Counted from the first letter of the stretch, positions 17,963 to 28,234 are shown. The stretch: 64,000 nucleotides of DNA from Bacteroidota bacterium (GCA_947507965.1 CANNQU010000007.1:1-64000); one strand, 5' to 3'. Translations and numbers: made by a program. Notes: generated by a model not told the origin, from the letters alone.

Positions 17963-18709
17963 ATGACAAAATATTTTGAAAAAGAGTATGAATTACGATA
18001 CTTCGAAATGAACAAATTCGGAGTTGCTTCGCCTACTACCATTCTTACCTTATTGGAAGAAACAGCAGCAGAACATTGTCTTTCGATAGGGGTTAGTTTG
18101 TATGACCTCGAGAAACAACGAATCGGCTGGGTTTTAATTTCTGGTGCTATTGAAATGATTCGATACCCAAAATACAAGGAGAAGATAACTATAAAAACCT
18201 GGCTTTCAAAATATTCTATCGTAAAAGGGTACCGTGAAAATATAATCTACGACGAGAAAAAGAATATCATTGGGAAAGCGAAAGGACTCTGGCTTTTTTA
18301 CGACATTACAAGAAGAAGACCCATCCCAATCTCGGAGGTGTTTTTAAATACGTGGAGCTTTATTGATGAAACGAGTGTTGATTTAAATATTGATGAAAAA
18401 ATCGTCCCGGTACAAAATGAACTACCAAAGGTATCGTTTAATGTATTTAAGCTCGATATCGATGGCAATAACCATGTAAACAATATACGGTATTTGCACT
18501 GGCTAATCGAATCATTACCGGAAGAATTACTTGACAACTATTATCTTAAATCCATCAACGGTCGTTTTGTTGCCGAAGCGAAATATGGGGAGAAAGTTCA
18601 GGTATTTTTAAAAGAGGAGCGTACAGAAAACACGTTTTTACATTCGATAGAAAGCAATATGAATGCAACTGTTTGTGCCGTAGCGCGAACCGTTTGGTGC
18701 AAATATTAA
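17963..18709 (+). CDS. acyl-ACP thioesterase (FatA/FatB-like)
   Basis: The protein has 248 aa and a double hot-dog fold, as in the bacterial relatives of plant FatA/FatB enzymes that release free fatty acids from acyl carrier protein. The catalytic segment of the second hot-dog is clear: D167-G-N169-N-H171-VNN-x2-Y177, matching the D-x-N-x-H-V-N-N-x2-Y motif of the family. The first hot-dog begins with YELRYFEMN and contains SPTTILTLLEETAAEHC, the substrate-helix region. The start at 17963 has an AAGG element a few bases upstream. It begins 38 nt after the giant surface gene and converges on lptD. Chain-length preference cannot be told. Confidence 0.9.
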   Translation: MTKYFEKEYELRYFEMNKFGVASPTTILTLLEETAAEHCLSIGVSLYDLEKQRIGWVLISGAIEMIRYPKYKEKITIKTWLSKYSIVKGYRENIIYDEKKNIIGKAKGLWLFYDITRRRPIPISEVFLNTWSFIDETSVDLNIDEKIVPVQNELPKVSFNVFKLDIDGNNHVNNIRYLHWLIESLPEELLDNYYLKSINGRFVAEAKYGEKVQVFLKEERTENTFLHSIESNMNATVCAVARTVWCKY

Positions 18710-18843
18710 TTGGCGTACCATCCTATCCCTATCGGCAGTCTGCTGATTGAAGTGGCATACGGACTCCACAAAATAAGCAACTTGGGTAATTGTGCCTATC
18801 TAATGATGAAGCCGTGAATAAAAACCGAGCTTCACCTTTCGTA

Positions 18844-21537
18844 TTAATAATACCTTGCATCGAACTTACGCGTAATTTTCAGATCTTTTAATAGCGACGA
18901 TTTTGCTTGAATGCTGAAGTTAAACCCACGGCTTTCACCAAAAGGCCGGATATTTAAACGCATGTCCCAGCAGTGCATATCACGGTACAAATCCATGGAT
19001 ACAAATTGAAGCTTGAGGATGGAAGGATCCATGATAATATTTCCGGCAATTTTCCAGTTTTTTGTAATGCTTAAATCGCCACTCATACTTACACTATGTT
19101 GCTGGCGGATGAGATTATGATTCGTAATTAACTGCGGCGGTGCGGTATAGCTAAAATTATAATTAAAACTTAAATTCCAAGGAATATTAAAATCGATATA
19201 ATTAGTTAAATGATTATTTACATCGTCTAACTCCTGGGCCGTACCCGCCGTACTATTCTTCTTTTTCATGGCTTCGGAGTTCAAACTAAAAACCAAACCC
19301 ATGTGCACCGATTGCATCTTAACAAGTTGGTGACTACTTGAGGCAATCAAATATTTATTGATATTATATTCGGTATTTCGTGCGCTATCTACTTGATATG
19401 GGTTAAGACTGCTACTAATATTGATATTAATGCGTTTGAAAAGATTGGTGCCGACGGAAAGACTTATAATTCCCAACTTCATAGAATCGGCCAAGAAATT
19501 ATATCCGGTGCTTAAATTAAAGAAATCAATCAGCATTATTTTCTTCGTCCCATTAATCGTATCCTTCTTATTCTTCCATTTACTTTCTAAATTATTACCC
19601 AAACTAATGCCTAAAGCCGCCGATTTGCCTAAGGCCGGAGACCCATAAATACCATTTTCAAAGATGCTATAGTAACTTGAGAGTTTCCTAGAGGTATCAT
19701 TTAAAACTCCAATCTTTTTATAGTACCCATAGTGAGCTTCACTATAATCAGGGTGATACCCAAAACCCAAAGATGGTGTCATAACATGTCGGATGGCCAT
19801 TAACTTCGTTTTATAAAAATTGAACTTGCCGAAAATCCGGGTACTGAAACCGATTCCAAAACTTAAATCGACAGGCGCTTTAACCCCATTCATGGTTTTT
19901 GTAATGATGCTGTCGGCTGTATTATTATAATTCCCTTTTTCTAAAAATGTTCGTTCGATCGATTTAAAATAAAAACGTTGTTTAAAGGTAATACTAGGCG
20001 ATAGATTAAAATATTTTAATACATTGATGGAGGTAGCTAAAGGAATGCTATGGGTCAAACCATTTCGCAAATATTTACTCAACGTATCCAACTGGTATTG
20101 AGTTTTGGTGTAAAATGTAGAATCGTTGGATGCCAAAGAATTAGAAAATTCAAGGTTGTAATTGGTGGTTATCTTTTCGTACCAGTATAACCCACCGATA
20201 TGTTCTTTAAACCGAAAAGGATAGATACTATTCACATAAAACTGCCCCGATGGCAACGTAATATTAACCAGATGGGTGAGTGTATTTTGCGAATGATCAG
20301 CATTTAACGAGAGTAGCATCTTACCTTTTAAAAAGGACTTCGAGTAACTTATATTCGAACGGATTTCATTATTCAGGAAATCGCTCGAATTGGTTGAGTT
20401 GGTTCGCAAGTAATTCCCAGCGGCGCGCCCACTCGATAAATTTACATTGGCGGCAAATGAAGTACCAGGGTGGGTAAGGGCGCTAATACTATGACTCCAC
20501 TGCAGAAAAAACTGAGTGCTGGTGGTTCTTTCAGAAGTTCCGGGCTCACCAAATTTGTTGGTGGCGTAGTTAAAACTAACGCCGCCGTTATAGCGATAAC
20601 GCTTAACATACGTTGATGAAACACTTCCAATCCAACTTCCTTTACTAAAAATACTGCCCGTAATTCGCAGGTCGGCAAATTCTTTCAAATGAAAATAGTA
20701 GCCCCCTTCAACCAATCCGAAACCTCTGCCATTAGGCGATTCTTCATTGGCAAAACGAGGAATAATAAAGCCATTACGTTGCCCTTTGGTGATAGGAAAA
20801 AACCCGAAAGGAATGACTAATGGTAGCGGCACATCGGCGATAACAAAATGTGCTGGCCCCGTTACAATTTGCTTATTGGGAATGAGCTTGACCTTACTAA
20901 TATCAATTTGAAAATGGGGATGTTCGAGGTCACAGGTAGTGTACCACCCTTTTTTCATGAAGATGGTTTCATCTTCGTTACGCTTTACCGTTTGACCATA
21001 TAAAAACCCTTCTCCCTGCTTGGTTCTCACACTTTTCATTTTCCCTTTTTTACTCTTAAAATCATAAATCATCGTATCGGCGGCATACGGTTCGGCACCA
21101 ATGGTAAGGATGGGTTTACCTTTAATAGAATCGGTGAAGGTGTCTCGTATTCCATAAGCGAAGAGCTGGTTCTTACTCCAGTCAACCATAATATAATCGG
21201 CTTCTACTTTTATATTATCATATTCCATTACCGCATTGGTAACCAAATAGAGCTTTCGGTTTTTAATATCGAAATAACAGCTATCTGTTGCGTGATAGCT
21301 TATCTTCGACTTAGGTGCATCTTTGGAAATTTTTAAGGTAAGCGAATCTTTTTTAATCGTAGAATCTTTTGGAATAGAATCGATGGGAGCCAGTATAACT
21401 GGAGAATTCATGTTGATTGCATGTGCCGGGAAAACGTACAATACAACAAACATTAACAACGCAACGGGGATAAGTCGTATAGCAAACGACCTATTTTGGA
21501 CGTTATAAGTGTTAACTTTGATATTTATAAACGGCAT
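18844..21537 (-). CDS. LptD-like outer-membrane LPS assembly protein
   Basis: The protein has 897 aa. A signal segment (residues ~16-40, ending FPAHA) precedes an OstA/LptA-like beta-taco domain (~75-255, with NIKVEADYIMVDWSKN and FMKKGWYTTCDLEHPHFQID). A large beta-barrel follows, starting near PLPLVIPFGFFPITKGQRNGF and ending in an aromatic pair (DARYY). This is the layout of Bacteroidota proteins annotated as LptD-like, which insert lipopolysaccharide into the outer leaflet. It is longer than E. coli LptD (~784 aa). The start is 5 bp from the divergent amidase start, so each gene's promoter lies inside the other. No in-frame Met suits a later start. Confidence 0.88.
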   Translation of the reverse strand: MPFINIKVNTYNVQNRSFAIRLIPVALLMFVVLYVFPAHAINMNSPVILAPIDSIPKDSTIKKDSLTLKISKDAPKSKISYHATDSCYFDIKNRKLYLVTNAVMEYDNIKVEADYIMVDWSKNQLFAYGIRDTFTDSIKGKPILTIGAEPYAADTMIYDFKSKKGKMKSVRTKQGEGFLYGQTVKRNEDETIFMKKGWYTTCDLEHPHFQIDISKVKLIPNKQIVTGPAHFVIADVPLPLVIPFGFFPITKGQRNGFIIPRFANEESPNGRGFGLVEGGYYFHLKEFADLRITGSIFSKGSWIGSVSSTYVKRYRYNGGVSFNYATNKFGEPGTSERTTSTQFFLQWSHSISALTHPGTSFAANVNLSSGRAAGNYLRTNSTNSSDFLNNEIRSNISYSKSFLKGKMLLSLNADHSQNTLTHLVNITLPSGQFYVNSIYPFRFKEHIGGLYWYEKITTNYNLEFSNSLASNDSTFYTKTQYQLDTLSKYLRNGLTHSIPLATSINVLKYFNLSPSITFKQRFYFKSIERTFLEKGNYNNTADSIITKTMNGVKAPVDLSFGIGFSTRIFGKFNFYKTKLMAIRHVMTPSLGFGYHPDYSEAHYGYYKKIGVLNDTSRKLSSYYSIFENGIYGSPALGKSAALGISLGNNLESKWKNKKDTINGTKKIMLIDFFNLSTGYNFLADSMKLGIISLSVGTNLFKRININISSSLNPYQVDSARNTEYNINKYLIASSSHQLVKMQSVHMGLVFSLNSEAMKKKNSTAGTAQELDDVNNHLTNYIDFNIPWNLSFNYNFSYTAPPQLITNHNLIRQQHSVSMSGDLSITKNWKIAGNIIMDPSILKLQFVSMDLYRDMHCWDMRLNIRPFGESRGFNFSIQAKSSLLKDLKITRKFDARYY
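21513..21520 (+). promoter_or_regulatory. putative -7 box (TAACTTTG) of the amidase, inside lptD
   Basis: TAACTTTG matches TAnnTTTG and ends 22 nt before the GTG start at 21543. It lies inside the first codons of the divergent LptD-like gene. A TTTTG at 21494-21498 is 14 nt upstream, shorter than the usual spacing. Confidence 0.4.
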
Positions 21538-21542
21538 TCTTT

Positions 21543-22352
21543 GTGTTCAAATTTCTCTATCAATATATACCTCTAAAACCCTTACTAATATTGGGATTTA
21601 CGTTGATTTTAACGGGGATGATCTCTTCGTTCGTTACGCCCATAAAACCGTACAAATATACATTGAAAACAATTGTAATTGACCCGGGTCACGGTGGCTC
21701 CGACCCCGGCTGTGTTGCCACGTCAACGCAAGAAAAGATTATTGCTCTTCAGGTGTCATTGAAATTAGGGAAAATGCTCAAAGACAGTTTCCCTGCCATG
21801 AATATTATTTTCACTCGTAAAACCGATAAATATGTTGCCTTAAATGAACGAGCGGTGATGGCAAATAAAGCAAAAGCTGATTTATTCTTATGTATTCACG
21901 TAAATACAAGCTCCAGTACCGTAGCTTATGGCACGGAGACATTTGCGATGGGACTTTATAAGGCGGAAGGCAATTTAGCTGTTGCCAAACGCGAAAACGA
22001 AGTTATTCTATTGGAGAAGGATTATAAAGAAAAATACGAAGGATTTGACCCGAATTCCCCGGAGAGTAATATCATTTTCACTTTAACACAAAATGCGTTC
22101 TTAGACCAAAGTTTGTCGTTAGCAGCGAAAATCGAGAATCAATTTAAAAAATCAAAACGCTTTAGTCGCGGTGTAAAACAGGCTGGTTTTTTGGTGCTTT
22201 GGAAATGCAGCATGCCCAGCGTATTGTGTGAAACCGGTTTCCTTAGCAACCCTGCCGAACGTGCCTATATTACCAATGACTCCTGCCAGAGAATTATCGC
22301 TACCAATCTTTATAACGCTATTAAAAGCTATAAAGCAGAGGTAGAAAGGTAG
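21543..22352 (+). CDS. N-acetylmuramoyl-L-alanine amidase (Amidase_3)
   Basis: The protein has 269 aa with a GTG start at 21543 and an N-terminal membrane/signal segment (residues ~12-31). The Amidase_3 zinc hydrolase domain follows at once. Zinc ligands are visible: H50 in IDPGHGG, E64 in TQEK, and H119 in CIHVNTSSS. The catalytic Glu is E230 in VLCETGFLSN. The enzyme cleaves the amide bond between N-acetylmuramic acid and the stem peptide in the periplasm and acts in cell separation or peptidoglycan recycling. There are no LysM or SPOR domains. It is divergent from lptD by 5 bp, which may co-regulate wall and outer-membrane assembly. Confidence 0.92.
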   Translation: MFKFLYQYIPLKPLLILGFTLILTGMISSFVTPIKPYKYTLKTIVIDPGHGGSDPGCVATSTQEKIIALQVSLKLGKMLKDSFPAMNIIFTRKTDKYVALNERAVMANKAKADLFLCIHVNTSSSTVAYGTETFAMGLYKAEGNLAVAKRENEVILLEKDYKEKYEGFDPNSPESNIIFTLTQNAFLDQSLSLAAKIENQFKKSKRFSRGVKQAGFLVLWKCSMPSVLCETGFLSNPAERAYITNDSCQRIIATNLYNAIKSYKAEVER

Positions 22353-22554
22353 GTAACCTCCATTTTTTCTCGCTGTACATTAAATTTTGCATATTTCCGT
22401 TTGTTTTATGCCATGGCTTCGTGTTATCGCAATGGTAAAAGAAACGATAACCCGGAATTTGAGGGAAAGAAACAAACCCTTATCAAACAAACAGAAAGGA
22501 ACCACGGGCTTGGTATAAATTACGAATTCATTATCTTTTATTCACTTTCTGCCG

Positions 22555-22562
22555 TATCTTCG
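22555..22562 (+). promoter_or_regulatory. putative -7 box of htpG (TATCTTCG)
   Basis: TATCTTCG lies 27 nt before the chosen htpG ATG and sits in the same 13-base string as the rpsP promoter. Its position downstream of an alternative in-frame ATG (22401) supports translation from 22590 rather than the longer frame. Confidence 0.5.
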
Positions 22563-22589
22563 CGCCTCAAAATTACACTTCAGCACCAT

Positions 22590-24398
22590 ATGATACAACA
22601 AGGCAATATCTCGGTAAGCACCGAGAACATTTTCCCAATTATTAAAAAATTTCTTTATAGCGACCACGATATATTTTTACGTGAATTAATAAGCAATGCC
22701 GTTGATGCTACGCAGAAACTACAGACCCTTAGCCGCATTGGAGATGTAAAAGGAGAATTGGGCGATACCAAAATTGAAATCGAATTAGACGAAGCCGCCG
22801 GCACGATTACCGTGAAAGATAAAGGCTTGGGCATGACAGCCGAAGAGATTAATAAATATATAAACCAGGTAGCCTTTTCAGGGGCCAAAGAGTTTGTAGA
22901 GAAATATAACGACAAACTCGAGCAAAATCAAATCATAGGTCATTTCGGACTAGGTTTTTATAGCGCTTTTATGGTGGCATCCAAGGTTGAAATCATTAGT
23001 AAGAGTTTTACAGACGAAGCCGCAGCCAAATGGACATGCGATGGAAGTACTACCTACACGATTGAAGAACACGAACGTACAGAGCGGGGCACGGATATCA
23101 TTTTATATATCAACGATGAAAGCAAAGAGTTCTTAGAAAAACATCGCATTCAAGGTATTCTAAACAAATTTTGCAAGTTTTTGCCCGTAGAAATTAAGTT
23201 CGATGATAAAATTGTTAATAATCCAAAACCCGTTTGGAAACAAAAACCATCAGAACTTACATCGGAGGATTATGAGAAGTTTTATAACGAATTATACCCT
23301 TTCAGTGAGCCCCCTTTATTTTGGATTCATTTAAATGTAGAAGTTCCTTTTAACCTAAACGGAATTCTCTACTTCCCAAAAGTAAAGCCCGATGTTGAGC
23401 CACAACGGAATAAAATTCAGTTGTATTGTAATCAGGTTTTTGTTACCGATGATGTGAAGGATGTGGTGCCCGAATTTCTTATGCTGTTGCATGGCGTAAT
23501 CGACAGTCCGGATATTCCTTTAAATGTTAGCCGAAGTTACCTGCAAGGCGACACCCGAGTGAAGCAGGTAAACCAATACATTTCGCGCAAAGTGGCTGAC
23601 AAGTTGGATGAAATGTTTAGAAATGAACGGGAGGTATATGAAAACAAATGGGAAAGTACCAACCTATTTGTAAAATACGGAATGGTAAGCGATGAAAAAT
23701 TCGCTGAAAAAGCACGCAAATTTTGTTTGCTCACCGACATAGAGAATAAAAACTACACCATCGATGAATACATCGAAAAGGTAAAACCATTACAAACGGA
23801 TAAAGATAAAAAAGTTGTTTTGCTTTATACCATCGATGCCACCAAACAGCATACCTATATCGATTCGATTGAACGTAAAGGATATAGTGTATTAAACTTG
23901 GGAGGAGTATTGGACAACCATTTTGTGCAACACCTAGAAACCAAAGTGGAAAACATCACACTAAAACGAGTGGATGCTGACACCATCGATAAATTAGTTG
24001 ATAAAGATGAGCAGCCAGTGAGTTTACTAAGTGCAGAGGAAGAGAAAACATTGAAAGAGATGTTTGAGAGCAAAATAGCTAGCACCACCTATAAGGTGGC
24101 GTTGAAATCACTCGGAACCGACGATGATTTTATAACCATAACAAAGCCAGAGTTTGAGCAGCGAATGAAAACCATGAGCCAAATGGGTGGCATGAGTTTT
24201 TATGGTGCCATGCCCGACACCTATACCATTCAAGTGAATACCAACCATTCACTTGCTGCTCGTATTTTAAACCATGGCGACGAAAATGAAAAGGCTTCCA
24301 TGATCATGCAAAGTATCGACTTAGCCAAGCTCTCACAAGGTATTCTTTCGGGCAAGGAGCTAACTAATTTCATTAGAAGAAGTGGGGAAATGATTTAA
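22590..24398 (+). CDS. htpG: molecular chaperone HtpG (Hsp90)
   Basis: The protein has 602 aa from the ATG at 22590 (MIQQGNISVSTENIF). An in-frame extension to 22401 gives 63 unrelated residues and contains the promoter, so I reject it. The GHKL ATPase domain is intact: FLRELISNAVDA (N-box), VKDKGLGMT, IGHFGLGFYSAFMV (lid and glycine box) and ERGTDI. The middle domain keeps VSRSYLQGD with its catalytic-loop Arg, and the C-terminal dimerisation domain ends at HGDENEKASMI...SGKEL. It assists folding of client proteins in the cytoplasm as an ATP-driven dimer. It is a single-gene unit, possibly heat-inducible. Confidence 0.97.
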   Translation: MIQQGNISVSTENIFPIIKKFLYSDHDIFLRELISNAVDATQKLQTLSRIGDVKGELGDTKIEIELDEAAGTITVKDKGLGMTAEEINKYINQVAFSGAKEFVEKYNDKLEQNQIIGHFGLGFYSAFMVASKVEIISKSFTDEAAAKWTCDGSTTYTIEEHERTERGTDIILYINDESKEFLEKHRIQGILNKFCKFLPVEIKFDDKIVNNPKPVWKQKPSELTSEDYEKFYNELYPFSEPPLFWIHLNVEVPFNLNGILYFPKVKPDVEPQRNKIQLYCNQVFVTDDVKDVVPEFLMLLHGVIDSPDIPLNVSRSYLQGDTRVKQVNQYISRKVADKLDEMFRNEREVYENKWESTNLFVKYGMVSDEKFAEKARKFCLLTDIENKNYTIDEYIEKVKPLQTDKDKKVVLLYTIDATKQHTYIDSIERKGYSVLNLGGVLDNHFVQHLETKVENITLKRVDADTIDKLVDKDEQPVSLLSAEEEKTLKEMFESKIASTTYKVALKSLGTDDDFITITKPEFEQRMKTMSQMGGMSFYGAMPDTYTIQVNTNHSLAARILNHGDENEKASMIMQSIDLAKLSQGILSGKELTNFIRRSGEMI

Positions 24399-24496
24399 AA
24401 AAGAGAAAGCACCCGTTAAAGAATGAGGCGATGAATTGTGAAGGAGATTGTTTGTAAACGAATATTTACGATAGAATAAGAAATATTATTTAACCC

Positions 24497-27400
24497 TCAA
24501 TTCAAAATGGTGAGGGTGCCCTTTTTGTAATAAATTTTATGGTCCCAACCGGTGTAGGTAACTATCCAAACCAGTACCTCGTCGAAGGCGGTTCTACCTT
24601 TATAGTCGCCGTTGAAGTCGTTTTTCTTATCATTGGTTTCAAATACGAGTTGCCCCCAACGATTATATACTTTCATATTATATTCTTTAACAAAAACCGG
24701 TACGATACCCCAAGTATCATTTAATCCATCGTTATTACTGCTAAAAGCATTCGGAACCCACAATAATGGAGGCTGGTATAAATAAAAAGTATTTGACTGT
24801 GAGGTTGCATTGAAATTTGCAGGATTTTGATGCGCTATCACATAGTACCAATAACCGCCCCAGTCGTAGTCTAAATTCTTATCGGTATAGGTGCGTAAAT
24901 TGGCGGGGGTGCTGGTTTCATTGGTAATCATCATGCGATCATCAAAACGAAATAACTCATAATGATTTACCCCGTCGAGCCATTCTTTATAATTCGTCCA
25001 GTTTAAGTTGTGTTGAAATGGAACAGCATTTCCTTGAATAATTACATTACATCCTTCATTGGCAAAACGGCTGATATGACCACAGTTGTCGGTAACCTTA
25101 ATATTATAACAATATTCCGTATTTTGAACATCTACATTCTCATCAATAAAACTCGTATCCATTTTCACGGTAATGGTTTTATATAACTCAAAAGGTTTGA
25201 ATTTACCGGAATTCGATTGCTTACGATAAATTTGATATGAAGCAAAATCTTCTTCTAATGATTTCAGCCATATCACTTTAATATTTTTATTATCGACGAC
25301 GGTTGCCGTGTATAAATAGGTGGAGTCGATTGGTATATTAAATTCTCGTAAACTACAAACATCATAGGTTGCCGAGCCAAGCTCATCACAAATATTGAAT
25401 CCAATAATTTTATAACAAATATTTTTGGTATCATAATTATAGGCAACACTATCATAATATTCCGGAATGCCGCCAGCCCTAAAGGTATCTACTACTTTGG
25501 TAATATTTCCTTCTGTTTTATACAGAAGATAGTATTTAAAGTATCGATTAATCGTAAATGAATCCCATTTAATTTTCACGGTATGGGTATTGATAAAAGT
25601 CATGCACATTATTTTGGGAGGTGCAGGCACCGGCGGAGGCAAAACTTTTATTTTAATCGTTGCGGTATCCGTTTTAATACCAGGGCATCCTACATCACGT
25701 GCAAACACTCGAATGTAAAACGAATCATTTCTTTGATTACAATTAGCAAAGAACTGCATCTTCGCTATCGTGCTTCCGATACCGGCCGTGGGCAGCCCAC
25801 CGGCAATGGTGTTCATGGTTTTACCCGACAACGATTTAGCCGCACTAAATGTAGTATAAATGGAGTCGTCGAAATCGGGATCAATGGTTTGATAATTAAA
25901 TGAGAGCGTGTCTAAAAAAATAATGGTATAAGAAGAATCTTCGACGATGGGTGCGTTGTTTAGATTTTCAAAATCTATTTTAAATAATGCATTATTACAA
26001 TTGTCGGAGTTATTCGTTCGACTCCAGGCACCAGGTGTTGTAGGAAACTGACTTTTTGCACCACATCCACCACAAACGGATTGATAAATGATGCCTTCCT
26101 TGTCAAAACGGCTGGTTCCTCCATCTACATGTTCGGCAATATTATTGCCTCCAAAGTAAGTAGCAAATAATAAGGCGTTCAAATTTTTCGAAAAAACGGC
26201 AACATAAAAATCACTTCCATCGGTAATTTTTTGAAATGCATTACTCGTCGTCGGAAGTCCTCCAACATTACCATCAGGGCCACCCAAATCGCGAGAATTA
26301 TCTTCACCACCCCAGCCACTAATAAAAACATGATTGCATTTATCGACTAAAAAAGCCGACAGTGCAATTTTAGCATTACGCCCCTTACCAAATGACATAC
26401 TTCTTTGCAAAGAATTCAAATCGTTACTATATACTTGAATAAATTGATTGGTGTTGGGCATATTGTATATCGTAGATGGAATAATGGGGAAAGAGCCTTC
26501 GGTTTGCCCGGCTACATAAATATTTCCGATCGAATCGGCTTGCACGAAATACGATTCATCGAAACTCGTTGTTCCAACATAGGTTGAGTTAATTAAGCCG
26601 CCTGTTATGGCATTTAGCTTCAAAATAAAGCCGTCGGCCCGACCACCTGAATATGTTTTTTTATATCCGTTGACCCCGAAAGAGAAAGCAGTGCTATTGG
26701 TGCCACCTACCACAAAAATATGGTTATTTCGGTCGAGGCAAAGCGCATAGGCTGCATCATGCATGTCGCCTCCGATATAACTACTCCATAGTATCGTTGA
26801 CAAATCGGAAGTCATCTTAAACACGCAACCATCCTGTAATCCGCCACCAAAACTGGTTTGAAATCCGTTACTAATGGGGAAGCCCGAATCAATACTCGAT
26901 TCGGTACACGAAGCGAAATAGATATTATCATTGCTATCGACATTTATTTCTCCTCTAAAAATATCACCATAGTTGTAGTACAGCGGGCTCGGATTGCTTT
27001 TGAATCCATTGTCGATATTGCCATTCAAACCATCGCGACCACTACCACCAATAAAGGTACTCGATAGTAACTGCAAGCCATCGGGGCTGAATTTCACAAC
27101 ATAAATATCAGAATTGCCATTATGAGAGTTATCAAATCCGTTGGAAACCATCGGGAAGTCGATGCTCCATGTTGTACCTAATACCAGCAACTCGCTTTTA
27201 CTATTTACCACCATACTATGTGGCTGTTCGTTATGGTTGCCGCCTAAATAGGTACAAAAAAGAAGTTGTTTGCCATCTGTGCTATACTTTAAGATACCTG
27301 CATCTCTTGCTATTTCGCCTACGGAGGTATTCACATTAGAACCTCCCATGAAAACGGTTTGAAATGCGCCGAATGTAACGGGGAAGCCTATACCGTATAC

Positions 27401-28189
27401 CGTGCCTCCACTATACCCATTACCGTTTTTATCGTACGTCCCGGTGAAGCCCCAGTTGTCAAAAAAGCTACCCGAGAAAGTGCTAAAAACTACCTTTGGA
27501 TCGATGATTAGGACTTTGTCTTTATCGTATTTATTTATGGTAAAAGAAAGGGTGTTATTGGCAAGCGTAAATTTGCTGGCAATCGTTCTACTTTCTTGAA
27601 AGGTAACCGGAGCTTCCTCTTGTATTATTCCAACCGAAGTAGGTATTTGTAAATTCCCAAGCAATAGGTTTAATTTTTCTATTCCTTCATAGCGCAGTTT
27701 AATATTGGCCACATTACCTCCGGGATGAACAATAAAGTTGTATTTCAGAAAGCGCCCCTGTGTGCTGTATATTTCAATGTCGATATGGTTATAAATATTG
27801 ATCAAGGTAATTTTATGCGCTCCATAAACGCCGGTAGCCCATTTCAATGGATCATTTCCGAGATAATAATTATAATATTCGGTTGTCGGGAGTTCTTCTC
27901 TTTTGCTGATGGCTTCATTGCAGCCCTCAAACCAAACTTTAAAGGAATGGCCTTTTATTTTTATATCCGGGTTTCTTGTATCATGATATTTTTTAAATAC
28001 ATCGGCTTCCAAAAGAGAATACGTCAACCCATTTTTCTCAACAAACAATACGCCACCTGGGATTTGAGCCTTATAAAGCACCTGACTTTCAAATTGCCCT
28101 TTATTGGGCATAAAGGTAACCTCTTGTGCTGTTATACGAACACAAAACAATACCAATAGGAAAACCCAAATGCTTTTACACGCCGACAT
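24497..28189 (-). CDS. SBBP-repeat surface protein with gliding-type (CHU_C/T9SS type B) C-terminus
   Basis: The protein has 1230 aa. A signal peptide ends near RITAQ (22), then a DUF7948-like N-terminal domain (VTFMPNKGQFESQVLY onward). About ten beta-propeller SBBP-like repeats follow, each with phrases such as DAGILKYSTDG, FSTFIGG-S-RD and IYVAGQT. Next come Ig/fibronectin-like domains (~790-1140). The final ~90 residues are the CHU_C domain (LWVPNAFSSNNDGLND, then YNRWGQLVFET). This C-terminal type is the T9SS type B sorting signal. The protein is therefore probably secreted through the outer membrane. Its role is unknown, and adhesion or a structural coat role would be a guess. It has a good promoter 15 nt upstream. 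Confidence 0.87.
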   Translation of the reverse strand: MSACKSIWVFLLVLFCVRITAQEVTFMPNKGQFESQVLYKAQIPGGVLFVEKNGLTYSLLEADVFKKYHDTRNPDIKIKGHSFKVWFEGCNEAISKREELPTTEYYNYYLGNDPLKWATGVYGAHKITLINIYNHIDIEIYSTQGRFLKYNFIVHPGGNVANIKLRYEGIEKLNLLLGNLQIPTSVGIIQEEAPVTFQESRTIASKFTLANNTLSFTINKYDKDKVLIIDPKVVFSTFSGSFFDNWGFTGTYDKNGNGYSGGTVYGIGFPVTFGAFQTVFMGGSNVNTSVGEIARDAGILKYSTDGKQLLFCTYLGGNHNEQPHSMVVNSKSELLVLGTTWSIDFPMVSNGFDNSHNGNSDIYVVKFSPDGLQLLSSTFIGGSGRDGLNGNIDNGFKSNPSPLYYNYGDIFRGEINVDSNDNIYFASCTESSIDSGFPISNGFQTSFGGGLQDGCVFKMTSDLSTILWSSYIGGDMHDAAYALCLDRNNHIFVVGGTNSTAFSFGVNGYKKTYSGGRADGFILKLNAITGGLINSTYVGTTSFDESYFVQADSIGNIYVAGQTEGSFPIIPSTIYNMPNTNQFIQVYSNDLNSLQRSMSFGKGRNAKIALSAFLVDKCNHVFISGWGGEDNSRDLGGPDGNVGGLPTTSNAFQKITDGSDFYVAVFSKNLNALLFATYFGGNNIAEHVDGGTSRFDKEGIIYQSVCGGCGAKSQFPTTPGAWSRTNNSDNCNNALFKIDFENLNNAPIVEDSSYTIIFLDTLSFNYQTIDPDFDDSIYTTFSAAKSLSGKTMNTIAGGLPTAGIGSTIAKMQFFANCNQRNDSFYIRVFARDVGCPGIKTDTATIKIKVLPPPVPAPPKIMCMTFINTHTVKIKWDSFTINRYFKYYLLYKTEGNITKVVDTFRAGGIPEYYDSVAYNYDTKNICYKIIGFNICDELGSATYDVCSLREFNIPIDSTYLYTATVVDNKNIKVIWLKSLEEDFASYQIYRKQSNSGKFKPFELYKTITVKMDTSFIDENVDVQNTEYCYNIKVTDNCGHISRFANEGCNVIIQGNAVPFQHNLNWTNYKEWLDGVNHYELFRFDDRMMITNETSTPANLRTYTDKNLDYDWGGYWYYVIAHQNPANFNATSQSNTFYLYQPPLLWVPNAFSSNNDGLNDTWGIVPVFVKEYNMKVYNRWGQLVFETNDKKNDFNGDYKGRTAFDEVLVWIVTYTGWDHKIYYKKGTLTILN

Positions 28190-28204
28190 ATTTCGTCAAT
28201 TATT

Positions 28205-28234
28205 CAAAAATAGCGAAAACTGAATGTTATTCAA
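28205..28234 (-). promoter_or_regulatory. putative promoter of the SBBP surface gene
   Basis: On the minus strand, TTG (28234-28232), a 19-nt spacer and TATTTTTG (28212-28205) match the Bacteroidota consensus. The -7 box ends 15 nt before the ATG at 28189. Confidence 0.55.

Noticed and set aside
22401-22589. N-terminal extension of htpG from an upstream ATG
   Set aside because: The added 63 residues do not resemble HtpG and overlap the TATCTTCG promoter. The ATG at 22590 gives the canonical N-terminus.
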